Positions 1-8,237 of a stretch of 52,015 bases of DNA are shown one piece after another. A program made the position numbers and the translations under genes. Each line of letters starts with the position of its first letter. Within the stretch, counting starts at the first letter, position 1. The notes beneath the pieces were generated by a model that worked only from the letters and a program-made list of their open reading frames with translations, ran no database searches and was not told the DNA's origin. Location: positions 1-52,015 of the forward strand of contig JALFTG010000032.1 of assembly GCA_022779345.1 (NCBI GenBank), given 5' to 3'. Source of the DNA: Oscillospiraceae bacterium (lineage in GTDB: Bacteria; Bacillota; Clostridia; Oscillospirales; Oscillospiraceae).

Positions 1-65
1 AGATGGCCCGCGACGAGGCCCGTCACGGCAAGGCTCTGGAAGGCTTCCTGAAGAGAATGTTCTGA
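1..65 (+). CDS. Rubrerythrin, C-terminal fragment (5' end outside window)
   Basis: The window opens inside a coding region whose last 21 codons read MARDEARHGKALEGFLKRMF-stop. The MARDEARHG(K)AxEG element is characteristic of the ferritin-like diiron domain of rubrerythrin, where Glu and His ligate the diiron centre. Rubrerythrin is a cytoplasmic peroxide reductase of anaerobes that takes electrons from rubredoxin. A rubredoxin gene follows 21 bp downstream on the same strand, which supports the call and suggests an operon. The fragment stops in the ferritin-like part with no C-terminal rubredoxin domain, so this may be a domain-swapped (reverse) rubrerythrin or a short form. That cannot be decided from here. 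Confidence 0.75.
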   Translation, partial: MARDEARHGKALEGFLKRMF

Positions 66-86
66 ACCGGAACGGAGGACACCGAT

Positions 87-242
87 ATGGATAAGTATGT
101 ATGCCCCTGCGGCTATGTGTATGACCCTGCTGTGGGTGATCCCGAAAACGGTGTCGCCCCCGGCACTCCCTGGGAAGAGGTTCCTGCAGATTGGGTCTGC
201 CCGGTCTGCGGCCTGGGCAAGGATATGTTCGAGAAGGAGTAA
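87..242 (+). CDS. Rubredoxin (51 aa) with a CxC first metal-binding knuckle
   Basis: A 51-residue protein of typical rubredoxin size, a small cytoplasmic one-electron carrier with an Fe(Cys)4 site. The C-terminal knuckle CPVCG (Cys38, Cys41) and the core [18 protein letters not shown] are textbook. The N-terminal knuckle reads YVCPCGY, so the first two cysteines (Cys6, Cys8) are separated by one residue instead of the usual two. All four cysteines are present. The start is the ATG preceded by GGAGGAC about 9 nt upstream. It follows rubrerythrin directly and probably donates electrons to it in peroxide detoxification. A strong hairpin terminator ends the unit. The identity is secure and the CxC variant is the odd feature. 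Confidence 0.93.
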   Translation: MDKYVCPCGYVYDPAVGDPENGVAPGTPWEEVPADWVCPVCGLGKDMFEKE

Positions 243-267
243 TCCCGAACACCCCGACACAAATGAT

Positions 268-302
268 AAGAGGAGATCACGAAAGTGGTCTCCTCTTTTT
301 TG
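268..302 (+). terminator. Rho-independent terminator of the rubrerythrin-rubredoxin unit
   Basis: The 13-bp arms AAGAGGAGATCAC and GTGGTCTCCTCTT (one G-T wobble) enclose a GAAA tetraloop and are followed by a T run. It lies 25 bp after the rubredoxin stop. Confidence 0.9.
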
Positions 303-314
303 TACCGTTGCGGC

Positions 315-348
315 ATGAAAAAAGGAGCGGGGATGTCCCGCTCCTTTC
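315..348 (-). terminator. Rho-independent terminator of the minus-strand lipoprotein gene
   Basis: Read on the minus strand, GGAGCGGG and CCCGCTCC pair around a four-base loop and are followed by six T residues. It lies just past the stop codon of the lipoprotein gene. Confidence 0.85.
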
Positions 349-353
349 GGATG

Positions 354-938
354 TTACAGGTTCTTGTTGATGACTGCCAGCTCGTCGGCAGACCAGTCAG
401 TGACGGTTTCGCTGTCATTCACGAAGCTGCCGTCATAATTGCCGCTCATCATGTTGCCAAAGATCCAGAGAAGGTACATCGCTCTGCCTTCGGGGGTGGA
501 AATATCGCCGTCAAAATTGCCTGCATCCACAAGAATGGAGTTCATGACGGTTTTTCCGTCGCTGCTGACAAACAGCTGGAACTGCGTATCCGTGATGCCC
601 TGCTGGGCTTCTTCATTGACCCACCAGGCGACATCCGCAGAAATGTTGACGAGATAGCAGTCCAGTTTCTCACCTTCAAAATCATCAATGGCGAAGTGCT
701 TGACAGCAGTCACTTCAGCAGCCTTGGGGGTCTCCCCGGAAAAGTCCTGATAAAGTGCCTGCCATCCGGCAAAATCGTCGGACTGTGTCTGCGCACAAAC
801 GGCATCAACGATCATTTGCTGTTCTGCCGTCAGACTGCTTTCTCCGCTGTCGGCCGCTCCGTCATTGCTGTTTCCGCCGCAGGCGCAGAGAGAAAGCACC
901 ATCGTAAGTGCCAGGAGAAGTGCGAGTGCGCGTTTCAT
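354..938 (-). CDS. Putative secreted lipoprotein, unknown function (194 aa)
   Basis: The protein starts with a lipoprotein signal peptide: MKRA, a hydrophobic stretch to about residue 18, then the lipobox LCAC with the likely lipidated Cys20. A Gly/Ser/Asp-rich linker follows. The mature part of about 150 residues is acidic and has a run resembling an outer-face soluble domain (for example DFEGEKLDCYLVNISADVAWWVNEE). I do not recognise the domain. The start has an excellent ribosome site (GGAGGTAAC) and a promoter upstream, and a terminator follows the stop, so it appears to be a monocistronic gene. The likely location is anchored to the outer face of the cytoplasmic membrane. Confidence 0.8.
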   Translation of the reverse strand: MKRALALLLALTMVLSLCACGGNSNDGAADSGESSLTAEQQMIVDAVCAQTQSDDFAGWQALYQDFSGETPKAAEVTAVKHFAIDDFEGEKLDCYLVNISADVAWWVNEEAQQGITDTQFQLFVSSDGKTVMNSILVDAGNFDGDISTPEGRAMYLLWIFGNMMSGNYDGSFVNDSETVTDWSADELAVINKNL

Positions 939-1007
939 CTATTGTTACCTCCGTAAAATAAAAAATATACAGCCTCACTTGCCATGATGCCATTGCAAAG
1001 TATGACG

Positions 1008-1036
1008 ATTATACTCCATGTGTCCGGTATAATCAA
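1008..1036 (-). promoter_or_regulatory. Sigma-A type promoter for the lipoprotein gene
   Basis: On the minus strand TTGATT and TATAAT are separated by exactly 17 bp, about 70 bp upstream of the lipoprotein start codon. Confidence 0.7.
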
Positions 1037-1104
1037 TAGCACCGGCAGCGAACGGTGGGAGAAAAAACCGGCCGGCGGACAGAAGATCCGGGGCGGGCAG
1101 CAGG

Positions 1105-1139
1105 CAAAAAACCTGCCGCCGGAGAGGGTCGGCGGCAGG
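1105..1139 (-). terminator. Rho-independent terminator of the AGCS symporter gene
   Basis: On the minus strand the perfect 10-bp arms CCTGCCGCCG and CGGCGGCAGG surround an 8-base loop and are followed by six T. It lies about 30 bp after the symporter stop. Confidence 0.88.
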
Positions 1140-1170
1140 GGGGAGGAAACGATCCGCAAATGCGGGCAGT

Positions 1171-2568
1171 TTACTTTTTCGCTTTTTCCAGGTCGGTCTT
1201 GCCGAAGTACTCTTTGGTGATGGCGGCCACCACGCCGGACAGCAGCAGCAGGGCAACCAGGTTGGGGATGGCCATCAGACCGTTCAGGGTGTCGGAGATG
1301 TCCCACATGAGGGTGCCGGAACCGGTGGCGCCCACAATACACATCAGGGTGAAGATCACTTTGAAGACCATGTTGACGGCCTTGTTGTTGCGGGTCAGAT
1401 AGCCCCAGCAGCACTCGCCGTAGTAGCTCCAGCCCAGAATGGTGGACAGGGCGAAGAACAGCAGGCTGATCTGAATGATGGTGCCGCCGATGGTGCCGGG
1501 AAGAATGGTGTTGAAAGCGGCGGCGGCAGCGGCGCCCTTGGAACTGAATGCGTCCAGACCGCCCGGGGTGTCCAGCACGCCGGAGAGGATGACGGCCAGA
1601 GAGGTGATGGTGCAGATGACGATGGTGTCCACGAACACTTCGAACACACCCCACATGGCCTGCTCGGCAGGCTCCTCGGTGGAGGAGGCGGCGTGGGCCA
1701 TGGGCGCGGAGCCCAGACCGGCTTCATTGGAGAACACGCCGCGGGCAAAGCCGTTGCGCATGGCCAGCATGATGGCGTAGCCAAAGATGCCGCCGCCAAC
1801 GGACTTCAGGCTGAATGCGCTCTTGAAGATCAGGACCAGGGCTGCGGGGATGTCGGTGATCCGCAGGATGATGACCACCAGACCGGCCGCGATGTAGAAG
1901 ATGGCCATGAAGGGCACCAGGAAAGAGGTGACCTGACCGATGCGCTTGACGCCGCCGATGATGACGACGGCAACGAGGATAGCCAGAATGATGCCGGTGG
2001 CCAGAGGGCTGAGGCCGAACAGGGCGTTCATGGCGCCGGAAATCTCGCTGGATTGGGCAATGTTGCCGATGCCGAAGCAGGCCAGACCGCCCAGAATGGC
2101 GAAGATCGCGGCCAGCCACTTGAAGTTTTTGCCAAGACCTTTTTCAATGTAGTACATGGGGCCGCCGTGGTTGGCGCCGTTTTCGTCCACTTCCCGGAAC
2201 TTTACGGCCAGGGCGATCTCAGCATATTTGGTGCACATTCCGAAAAAGGCGGACACCCACATCCAGAACACGGCGCCGGGGCCGCCCACAAATATGGCGC
2301 CGGTCACGCCGGCGATGTTGCCGGTGCCCACCGTGCCTGCCAGAGCGGTTGTCACCGCCTGGAACGGGGAGAGGTTCTGACCGTGGTCCTTGTCACTTTT
2401 CTTGAACAGGGAGCCGATGGTGTGCTTCATGATATAGCCGAAGCGGCGGACCTGAATGCATCCGGTGCGGGCGGTCAGGAAGATGCCGGTGCCGACCAGC
2501 AGGACCAGCATGACAGGTCCCCAGGCAAAGCTGTTCAATATACCGTTGATTTTGACGATGAGCTCCAT
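1171..2568 (-). CDS. Sodium:alanine/glycine symporter, AGCS family (465 aa)
   Basis: An integral membrane secondary transporter that imports alanine or glycine with Na+ (AGCS/DAACS family). The family-typical GTVGTGNIAGV segment (about residues 78-88), GGPMYYIEKGLG (about 135-146) and GSAPMAHA (about 295-302) are present, together with roughly ten hydrophobic segments. The length is normal for the family. I place the start at MELIVKING because GGAGA lies 7-8 nt upstream. An in-frame upstream extension lacks a ribosome site and has no family character. It is monocistronic with its own promoter and terminator. Import of Na+-coupled amino acids fits an organism with an ion-pumping Rnf complex nearby. 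The exact substrate is not resolvable. Confidence 0.93.
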   Translation of the reverse strand: MELIVKINGILNSFAWGPVMLVLLVGTGIFLTARTGCIQVRRFGYIMKHTIGSLFKKSDKDHGQNLSPFQAVTTALAGTVGTGNIAGVTGAIFVGGPGAVFWMWVSAFFGMCTKYAEIALAVKFREVDENGANHGGPMYYIEKGLGKNFKWLAAIFAILGGLACFGIGNIAQSSEISGAMNALFGLSPLATGIILAILVAVVIIGGVKRIGQVTSFLVPFMAIFYIAAGLVVIILRITDIPAALVLIFKSAFSLKSVGGGIFGYAIMLAMRNGFARGVFSNEAGLGSAPMAHAASSTEEPAEQAMWGVFEVFVDTIVICTITSLAVILSGVLDTPGGLDAFSSKGAAAAAAFNTILPGTIGGTIIQISLLFFALSTILGWSYYGECCWGYLTRNNKAVNMVFKVIFTLMCIVGATGSGTLMWDISDTLNGLMAIPNLVALLLLSGVVAAITKEYFGKTDLEKAKK

Positions 2569-2669
2569 AAAGATGTCTCCTTCTCGAACATTTCTGTTCC
2601 TCTGTTTTCTGCACTCCACCGCTGTGAGGTGTTCCACACCACAAAAACGAATGTCGCCGGAGTAAAAAT

Positions 2670-2698
2670 ATTGTAGCACCTGAAAAAGATTGTTTCAA
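2670..2698 (-). promoter_or_regulatory. Promoter of the AGCS symporter gene
   Basis: On the minus strand TTGAAA is followed after 17 bp by TACAAT, about 100 bp upstream of the symporter start codon. The leader between them carries no obvious structured riboswitch. Confidence 0.65.
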
Positions 2699-2815
2699 TT
2701 CAAGGAATTCACAAAAAGTTCAAGGCCTATGGGCTTCTATTTGACTGATTATATAAAAATTTCGATTTATGTGGAAAAAACGGAAAAAATTTTGGCCTGA
2801 AATTTGACGGGAAAC

Positions 2816-2844
2816 TTGCATGGAACGACGGTTTCATCTATAAT
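2816..2844 (+). promoter_or_regulatory. Promoter of the GntR regulator gene
   Basis: TTGCAT and a consensus TATAAT are spaced by 17 bp, about 90 bp upstream of the regulator start codon. A second TTGACG at 2804 is too far from the -10 to pair with it. Confidence 0.65.
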
Positions 2845-2936
2845 AATAGACAATATGACAAGGCAGACCTGACGGGAACGATTTGGGGAGCGTGACGGCC
2901 GGTCATGCCCGGAATTTGAAAAGGAGAGGTGCGAAC

Positions 2937-3719
2937 ATGGATAAAAATCCAGTCCTGCTGAGCAGATTGTCCCTGGAATCCGATATTCCCCTGTATAGTC
3001 AGCTGGTGAATATTATCAAACGCAATATCACCGCCGGAACCCTGAACCCCGGTGATCAGCTGCCCTCTGAATCCGAACTGTGTAAAAATTTCGACATCAG
3101 CCGCAGCACCGTCCGGCAGGCGGTGAGCATGCTGGAAGATGAAGGCCTTGTGGTACGCAAACAGGGGAGAGGTACCTATGTGGCCGAACCGAAGGTCCGC
3201 AGAAAAACTGAAAAACTGTATTCCTTCACCTCCGAGATTTCCTCGCTGGGACTGACGCCGTCATCCAAGCTGATCGAATACGATGTGATCGAGCCCACAC
3301 CGGATATTGTCAAGATGCTGGAGCTGGATAATCCCGCCACTCCCGTCTACAAGTTTTCCCGCATCCGGTATGTGGACGGGGAGGCCATGATCCTGGAGAC
3401 CTCCTTCTATCCCCAGTACCTCTATCCCAAACTGACCCGCCCCATGCTGGAAACCCACAGCTTTTACAGTCTGCTCTATGAACAGGGAATTGTGCCCTAT
3501 GAAGCGGTGGATTCCTATGAGGCCGTGGTCATGAGCCGCCGGGAGGCGGAACTTCTGGACTGCCGTCCGGGCAGCCCGGCCTTCTCTGTCCAGCGGGTCA
3601 CCAGAACCGAGAGCGGGCAGGCCTATGAGTTTACCCAGAGCCTGATCCGGGGTGACCGGGTGAAGCTGGATGTCTATTTGCATAAGGACGGCGTTTCCGT
3701 CTCCCGGAACCTGGGCTGA
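2937..3719 (+). CDS. GntR/HutC-family transcriptional regulator with UTRA domain (260 aa)
   Basis: A cytoplasmic DNA-binding repressor or activator controlled by a small ligand. An N-terminal winged helix-turn-helix spans about residues 17-85, with the family signature LYSQLVNIIKR, PSESELCKNFDISRSTVRQAV and GRGTYV. A UTRA ligand-binding domain fills about residues 95-245. The length is typical of the HutC subfamily. The start is the ATG with AAGGAGAGG 8-9 nt upstream; an in-frame TTG 54 bp earlier lacks a ribosome site. It sits 250 bp upstream of rnfC in the same direction, but a probable terminator and a separate leader intervene, so control of rnf is possible but unproven. The ligand is unknown. 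Confidence 0.92.
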   Translation: MDKNPVLLSRLSLESDIPLYSQLVNIIKRNITAGTLNPGDQLPSESELCKNFDISRSTVRQAVSMLEDEGLVVRKQGRGTYVAEPKVRRKTEKLYSFTSEISSLGLTPSSKLIEYDVIEPTPDIVKMLELDNPATPVYKFSRIRYVDGEAMILETSFYPQYLYPKLTRPMLETHSFYSLLYEQGIVPYEAVDSYEAVVMSRREAELLDCRPGSPAFSVQRVTRTESGQAYEFTQSLIRGDRVKLDVYLHKDGVSVSRNLG

Positions 3720-3739
3720 AACGGAGCGCTTATGTGCGG

Positions 3740-3766
3740 AAAGCGGTCGGAAACGATCGCTTTTTG
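3740..3766 (+). terminator. Probable terminator after the GntR gene
   Basis: AAAGCGGTC and GATCGCTTT form a 9-bp stem (one G-T pair) with a 6-base loop, followed by a short T run. It lies about 20 bp after the regulator stop. Confidence 0.5.
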
Positions 3767-3969
3767 CCGTGTTTTATGGGGAAAATGTCCACGGGAGACG
3801 CACATATCCACTGTCGGATCCATGCACAATCTGTGGAAAATTGTCAAAAATCTCTCAGTATTGTTAAAAAGTTGTTCTGCTTTGGACAGCTTTTTTCGTC
3901 GTTTGCATATGGACATCCCGTTTACAGTATGTTAATATGTATGAGTTAAATTATAGAGAGGTGATGCTA
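3767..3969 (+). other. Intergenic leader of the rnf operon
   Basis: About 200 bp of AT-richer sequence precedes rnfC and probably holds the operon promoter. The best candidate is TTGCAT at 3903-3908 with TATGTT at 3928-3933, but its 19-bp spacing is poor. TTGTTAA at 3861-3867 resembles one half of a clostridial Rex (NADH-sensing) operator, but the second half-site is missing. I see no riboswitch. Confidence 0.35.
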
Positions 3970-5325
3970 ATGCCCTTTAAGTATTACGGCGGCGTTCATC
4001 CGGATGAAATGAAGCAGCCCACACTGGCTACTTCTTATATTAAACAGCCGCCTCAGGTCGTCATTCCTCTTCAGATGCACATCGGCGCTCCCTGCCAGCC
4101 TCTGGTGAAAGTAGGCGATCATGTGACGATGGGCCAGAAGATCGGTGACAACCCTGCCGCGCTCTGCGCGCCTATCCATGCGACCGTTTCCGGCACGGTC
4201 ACAGCCATCGAGCCCAGACGCCATTGCGTCACCGGCGATGTGGTGCCCTCCATCGTGATCGACAATGACGGACTGGACACCCCCTGCACCGACCTGGCTC
4301 CCCTGACCCCCGAACAGCTGAAAGATCCCGATGCAATCCTGACCCGTATCCGGGAAGGCGGCGTTGTGGGTATGGGCGGCGCCATGTTCCCCACCCACTT
4401 CAAGATCCAGAGCGGCCGGGGTAAGGTTGACACCCTGATTATCAACGGCGCGGAATGCGAGCCCTATCTGAACGGTGACCACCGCACCATGCTGGAGCAT
4501 CCTGAAGAACTGCTCAAGGGCATTGAGCTGGTTCGTATCGCCCAGGGTGTGGACACCGCTTACTACGGCATTGAGGAGAACAAGCAGGACGCCATCGATC
4601 TGCTGAACTCCCTGAACCCTGCCCAGTACGGCGTGGTCATCGTGCCTGAGAAGGTCAAGTACCCCCAGGGCGCTGAGAAAATGCAGGTCAAGGCCAACAC
4701 CAACCGGGAAGTCAAGCCCGGCGGCATCCCCTCCGGCGTGGGCTGCAATGTGGTCTCCACCTTCACCTGCTGGTCCGTGTACCGGGCCTGCTATGAAGGC
4801 CGTCCCCTGATCGAGCGTGTGCTGTCCGTGGGCGGCAGCGCCATCAAGCCCGCCAATGTGATGGTCCGCTTCGGCACCCCCATCCAGCATGTCATCGACG
4901 AGCTGGGCGGTTTCACCAAACCCATTGACCGCGTGGTCCTGGGCGGCCCCATGATGGGCTTCGCCTCCTTTGACCAGAGCTGCGGCCTGATCAAGGGTAT
5001 CTCCGGCCTGCTGTGCTTCTCCGAGGAGGAGAACCGGGATGTGGAGCACCCCACCTGCATCCGCTGCGGCAAGTGCATCCAGGTCTGCCCCATGAAGCTT
5101 CAGCCCATCCATATGTATATGTATACGCTGAAGAAGGACTACGACAACATGAACAAGTTCCATGTGACGGATTGCTTCGAGTGCGGCTCCTGCACCTATA
5201 ACTGCCCCGGCCGTCTGCCGCTGACCCCCACCTTCAAGATGGGCAAGAGTATGCTGAAGGCCCGGGATGCGGAGATGAGAGCCAAGGCGGAAGCCGAGGC
5301 TGCGAAGAAGGAGGCTGCAAAATGA
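3970..5325 (+). CDS. rnfC: Rnf complex subunit C, Fe-S and NADH/FMN-binding (451 aa)
   Basis: RnfC is the peripheral cytoplasmic subunit of the Rnf complex (ferredoxin:NAD+ oxidoreductase, Na+ or H+ pumping). The N-terminal RnfC barrel region begins FKYYGGVHPDE. The nucleotide/FMN-binding region contains GMGGAMFPTHFK (about residues 136-147) and NGAECEPYL (about 159-167). Two [4Fe-4S] ferredoxin motifs lie near the C terminus (CIRCGKCIQVCP and CFECGSCTYNCP). The C-terminal tail is Ala/Lys/Glu rich. I chose the third of three close in-frame ATGs because GAGAGGTG lies at the right distance only from that one. The stop overlaps rnfD by ATGA, which shows translational coupling. Confidence 0.96.
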   Translation: MPFKYYGGVHPDEMKQPTLATSYIKQPPQVVIPLQMHIGAPCQPLVKVGDHVTMGQKIGDNPAALCAPIHATVSGTVTAIEPRRHCVTGDVVPSIVIDNDGLDTPCTDLAPLTPEQLKDPDAILTRIREGGVVGMGGAMFPTHFKIQSGRGKVDTLIINGAECEPYLNGDHRTMLEHPEELLKGIELVRIAQGVDTAYYGIEENKQDAIDLLNSLNPAQYGVVIVPEKVKYPQGAEKMQVKANTNREVKPGGIPSGVGCNVVSTFTCWSVYRACYEGRPLIERVLSVGGSAIKPANVMVRFGTPIQHVIDELGGFTKPIDRVVLGGPMMGFASFDQSCGLIKGISGLLCFSEEENRDVEHPTCIRCGKCIQVCPMKLQPIHMYMYTLKKDYDNMNKFHVTDCFECGSCTYNCPGRLPLTPTFKMGKSMLKARDAEMRAKAEAEAAKKEAAK

Positions 5326-6392
5326 ACGAAGAAAAGATGCTCTATCATGTTTCCGGCGCCCCCTTTGTCCGGTCCAAGATTGACACCCAGCGCATCATGC
5401 TGGATGTGCTGATCGCCCTGCTGCCCGCATTCTGTGTGTCCGTGTGGCAGTTCGGTGTCCAGGCCATCATCCGCGTGGTGGTCAGCGTGGCATCCTGCGT
5501 GTTCTTTGAGTGGGCTTACCGCAAGCTCATGAAGAAGGACAGCACGATCCATGATCTGTCTGCCTGCGTCACCGGCGTGCTGATGGTGTTCTGCATGCCC
5601 TCCAGCGTCCCCCTGTGGATGATCGTCTGGGCGGCCCTGTTCGCCATCGTCCTGGTGAAGCAGCTGTTCGGCGGCATCGGCAAGAACTTCCTGAACCCCG
5701 CTCTGGCGGGCCGTGCCCTGATGCTGGCCGGCTTCCCGGCGCTGATGACCACCTATGTGGTCCCCACTTCCATGGCCGGTGTGGATGCCGCGACCATGGC
5801 TACCCCCCTGGGCAGCCTGTATGACGGCGCTGCCACCAGCTACTCCCTGATGGATCTGTTCATCGGCCGGGTTCCCGGCTGCATGGGCGAGATTTCCGCC
5901 CTTGCGCTACTGATCGGCGGGGCTTACCTGCTGTACCGCGGCGTGATCACCTGGCGCATCCCCGGCACCTTCATCGGTACCGTTGCCATCCTGACACTGC
6001 TGTTCGGCGGCGAGGGCTACGGCCATGTGGAATGGATGCTCCGCAACCTGTGCTCCGGCGGTCTGATGCTGGGCGCCATCTTCATGGCCACCGACTACTG
6101 CACCAGCCCCGTCACCCCCAAAGGCCAGCTGATCTTCGGCGTCGGCTGCGGTGTGCTCACCGTGCTGATCCGGTACTTCGGCGGCTATCCCGAAGGCGTT
6201 TCCTACGCCATCCTGCTTATGAACCTGCTGACCTGGGCCATCGACAAGGCCACCCCGCAGCAGCAGTTCGGTATCTCCAAGGCTGACATGAAGGTGGCAG
6301 ATGCCGAGAAGAAAGCCACGAAAGCAGCGATCAAGGCGGAGAAGCTGCAGAAAGAGGTCGAAAGACTGCACGCAGAGGAGGGTAAGAGATGA
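5322..6392 (+). CDS. rnfD: Rnf complex subunit D, membrane flavoprotein (356 aa)
   Basis: An integral membrane subunit of the NqrB/RnfD family, with about nine to ten hydrophobic helices and covalently bound FMN. The flavinylation site is in DAATMATPLG, with Thr161 as the likely FMN-phosphothreonine. GGIGKNFLNPALAGRA (about residues 117-132) and MATDYCTSPVTPKG are family hallmarks. The C-terminal tail after about residue 320 is Lys/Glu/Ala rich and probably cytoplasmic. It overlaps rnfC at the start and rnfG at the end by ATGA, as expected for a stoichiometric membrane complex. Confidence 0.96.
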   Translation: MNEEKMLYHVSGAPFVRSKIDTQRIMLDVLIALLPAFCVSVWQFGVQAIIRVVVSVASCVFFEWAYRKLMKKDSTIHDLSACVTGVLMVFCMPSSVPLWMIVWAALFAIVLVKQLFGGIGKNFLNPALAGRALMLAGFPALMTTYVVPTSMAGVDAATMATPLGSLYDGAATSYSLMDLFIGRVPGCMGEISALALLIGGAYLLYRGVITWRIPGTFIGTVAILTLLFGGEGYGHVEWMLRNLCSGGLMLGAIFMATDYCTSPVTPKGQLIFGVGCGVLTVLIRYFGGYPEGVSYAILLMNLLTWAIDKATPQQQFGISKADMKVADAEKKATKAAIKAEKLQKEVERLHAEEGKR

Positions 6393-6931
6393 CCGAAAAG
6401 AAATCCGGGCCCAACATCGTGAAGCTGGTGATCGTCCTGACGCTGGTGAGCGCTGTGGTGGCCGCCATCCTGGGCGGCGTCAACGCCATCACCAAGGACA
6501 AGATCGCCGCGATCACCGAGCAGAAAACCAATGACGCCCTGGCGGAAGTTCTGCCGGTCAACGAGGGCGAAACCTATACCGAGCTGGATTATACCGGCGA
6601 CAGCACCATCACCCATGTGTGGGAAGCTCCCAGCGGCCATGTAGTGGAGCTGGTTGTCTCCGGTGCCCAGAGCATGATCGACCTGGTGGTCGGCGTGGAT
6701 AACGACGGTGTGGTCACCGGCGTGTCCATCATTAACCACGGTGAGACCCCGGGCCTGGGCGCCAAGGCTACGGAAAGCAGTTACCGTGACCAGTACATCG
6801 GTGTGAACGCCCCCGCCGCTGTGAACAAGGACGGCGGCAGCATCCAGGCACTGACCGGTGCCACCATCACCTCCCGCGCAGTGACCGATGCGGTGAACAC
6901 CGCTATGGCTGCTGTGGCTGAAATCGGTTAA
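6389..6931 (+). CDS. rnfG: Rnf complex subunit G, covalent FMN carrier (180 aa)
   Basis: RnfG/NqrC-family protein with one N-terminal transmembrane helix (about residues 10-32) and an extracytoplasmic FMN-binding domain. The flavinylation motif LTGATITS is present near the C terminus, with Thr159 as the probable site of covalent FMN attachment. GETPGLGAKA (about 118-127) is also family-typical. It overlaps rnfD by ATGA and is followed by rnfE after 14 bp containing AAGGAGGG. FMN attachment needs an ApbE-type flavin transferase, and no such gene lies in this window. Confidence 0.95.
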   Translation: MTEKKSGPNIVKLVIVLTLVSAVVAAILGGVNAITKDKIAAITEQKTNDALAEVLPVNEGETYTELDYTGDSTITHVWEAPSGHVVELVVSGAQSMIDLVVGVDNDGVVTGVSIINHGETPGLGAKATESSYRDQYIGVNAPAAVNKDGGSIQALTGATITSRAVTDAVNTAMAAVAEIG

Positions 6932-6945
6932 GGAGGGCACGGCAT

Positions 6946-7632
6946 ATGAATATTAAACAGCAATTCAAAGAGGGCCTGATCACCAACAACCCCGTTCTGG
7001 TCCAGCTGGTGGGCATGTGCTCCACCATGGCTATCACCACCTCCCTGTTTAACGGCGTGGGCATGGGACTGTCCGTTCTGATCATTTTGACCTGCTGCAA
7101 TGTGGTGATCTCCGCTCTGCGCAAAATCATTCCCAATGATATCCGTCTGGCCATCTTCGTGGTCATTATTGCCGGCTTTGTCACCATCGTGGATCTGATG
7201 CTGCAGGCTTTCGTTCCTGCTCTGTCAGACGCACTGGGCGTGTTCATCCCCCTGATCGTGGTGAACTGCATTATCATGGCCCGGGCGGAGGGCTTTGCAC
7301 AGAAGAGCTCCGTGGGTGCTTCTCTGATCGACGGCATTTCTCAGGGCCTGGGCTACACCCTGGTGCTGATCGCCATGTGCCTGATCCGTGAGTTCCTGGG
7401 CAACGGCTCCATCGGCGGCGGCCTGATCGATATCTCCAATGGCTTCCGCATCACCATGGACGGCACCGGTGCCGGTATCCAGGTCTTCAACGGCGATGCT
7501 TACGGCAGCCTGTTCATGATCCTGCCTCTGGGCGGCTTCATCACGCTGGGTTGTCTGATCGCCCTGATGCAGTATCTGCTGCGGCGCAGCGCGGAAAAGA
7601 AAGAACTGAAAGAACAGGAGGCGGCTGAATAA
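6946..7632 (+). CDS. rnfE: Rnf complex subunit E, integral membrane (228 aa)
   Basis: RnfE/NqrD-family subunit with six predicted transmembrane helices. Family signatures include LVQLVGMCSTMAITTSL (near the N terminus), VFIPLIVVNCIIMARAEGFA (mid protein) and a polar Lys/Glu C terminus. It pairs with RnfA in the membrane to hold the intramembrane iron-sulfur centre of Rnf/NQR. The conserved cysteines in the helices (Cys25 in GMCST and Cys108 in VVNC) fit that role. The start codon follows AAGGAGGGC. The stop overlaps the rnfA start (TAATG). Confidence 0.95.
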   Translation: MNIKQQFKEGLITNNPVLVQLVGMCSTMAITTSLFNGVGMGLSVLIILTCCNVVISALRKIIPNDIRLAIFVVIIAGFVTIVDLMLQAFVPALSDALGVFIPLIVVNCIIMARAEGFAQKSSVGASLIDGISQGLGYTLVLIAMCLIREFLGNGSIGGGLIDISNGFRITMDGTGAGIQVFNGDAYGSLFMILPLGGFITLGCLIALMQYLLRRSAEKKELKEQEAAE

Positions 7633-8222
7633 TGGATAATCTGTTTGGTTCTCTGGTGTCCATTTCTCTGGGCGCCATTCTGATCAACAACTTCATCTTC
7701 TCCCAGTTTCTGGGTATCTGCCCGTTCCTGGGTGTGTCTCAGAAGGTGGACACCGCTGTGGGCATGGGCCTGGCCGTTACCTTCGTCATGGGTCTGGCTT
7801 CCGCCCTGTGCTATGTGGTGAACATCGTCCTGGTGAAACTGGGTCTGGACTATATGCAGACGCTGGCCTTCATTCTGGTCATCGCCTCCCTGGTGCAGCT
7901 GGTGGAAATGTTCCTGAAAAAAACCATCCCCAGCCTGTATTCCGCACTGGGTGTTTACCTGCCCCTGATCACCACCAACTGCGCCGTTCTGGGCGTGGTG
8001 CTGCTGAATGTGCAGAACAGCTACAACTTCATTGAGTCCGTGGTCTACGGCATCACCGGCGGCCTGGGCTTCCTGCTGGCCATCGTGCTGTTCGCCTCTG
8101 TCCGTGAGCGGCTGCAGTTTGCCGAGTATCCCAAGAGCTTTGAGGGTTTCCCCATCGCTCTGGTGTCTGCCGGTCTGCTGGCCCTGGCGTTCATGGGCTT
8201 CAGCGGCATGAAGATCTTTTAA
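7632..8222 (+). CDS. rnfA: Rnf complex subunit A, integral membrane (196 aa)
   Basis: RnfA/NqrE-family membrane protein with six helices and inverted topology relative to RnfE. The signatures ILINNFIFSQFLGICPFLGVS (residues 16-36, with Cys30) and LPLITTNCAVLGV (about 115-127) carry the conserved cysteines used for the intramembrane Fe-S centre. The length matches the family exactly. The start overlaps the stop of rnfE by one base, so the pair is translationally coupled, as expected for paired subunits. Confidence 0.96.
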   Translation: MDNLFGSLVSISLGAILINNFIFSQFLGICPFLGVSQKVDTAVGMGLAVTFVMGLASALCYVVNIVLVKLGLDYMQTLAFILVIASLVQLVEMFLKKTIPSLYSALGVYLPLITTNCAVLGVVLLNVQNSYNFIESVVYGITGGLGFLLAIVLFASVRERLQFAEYPKSFEGFPIALVSAGLLALAFMGFSGMKIF

Positions 8223-8237
8223 GGAGGAACTGAGAGT

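Noticed and set aside
2569..2679. Longer symporter start 111 bp upstream
   Set aside because: No ribosome site there, the extension overlaps the promoter-proximal leader, and the internal ATG has a GGAGA site and a family-typical N terminus.
3861..3867. Rex operator upstream of rnfC
   Set aside because: Only one half-site (TTGTTAA) is seen; the inverted partner TTAACAA is missing at the right distance.
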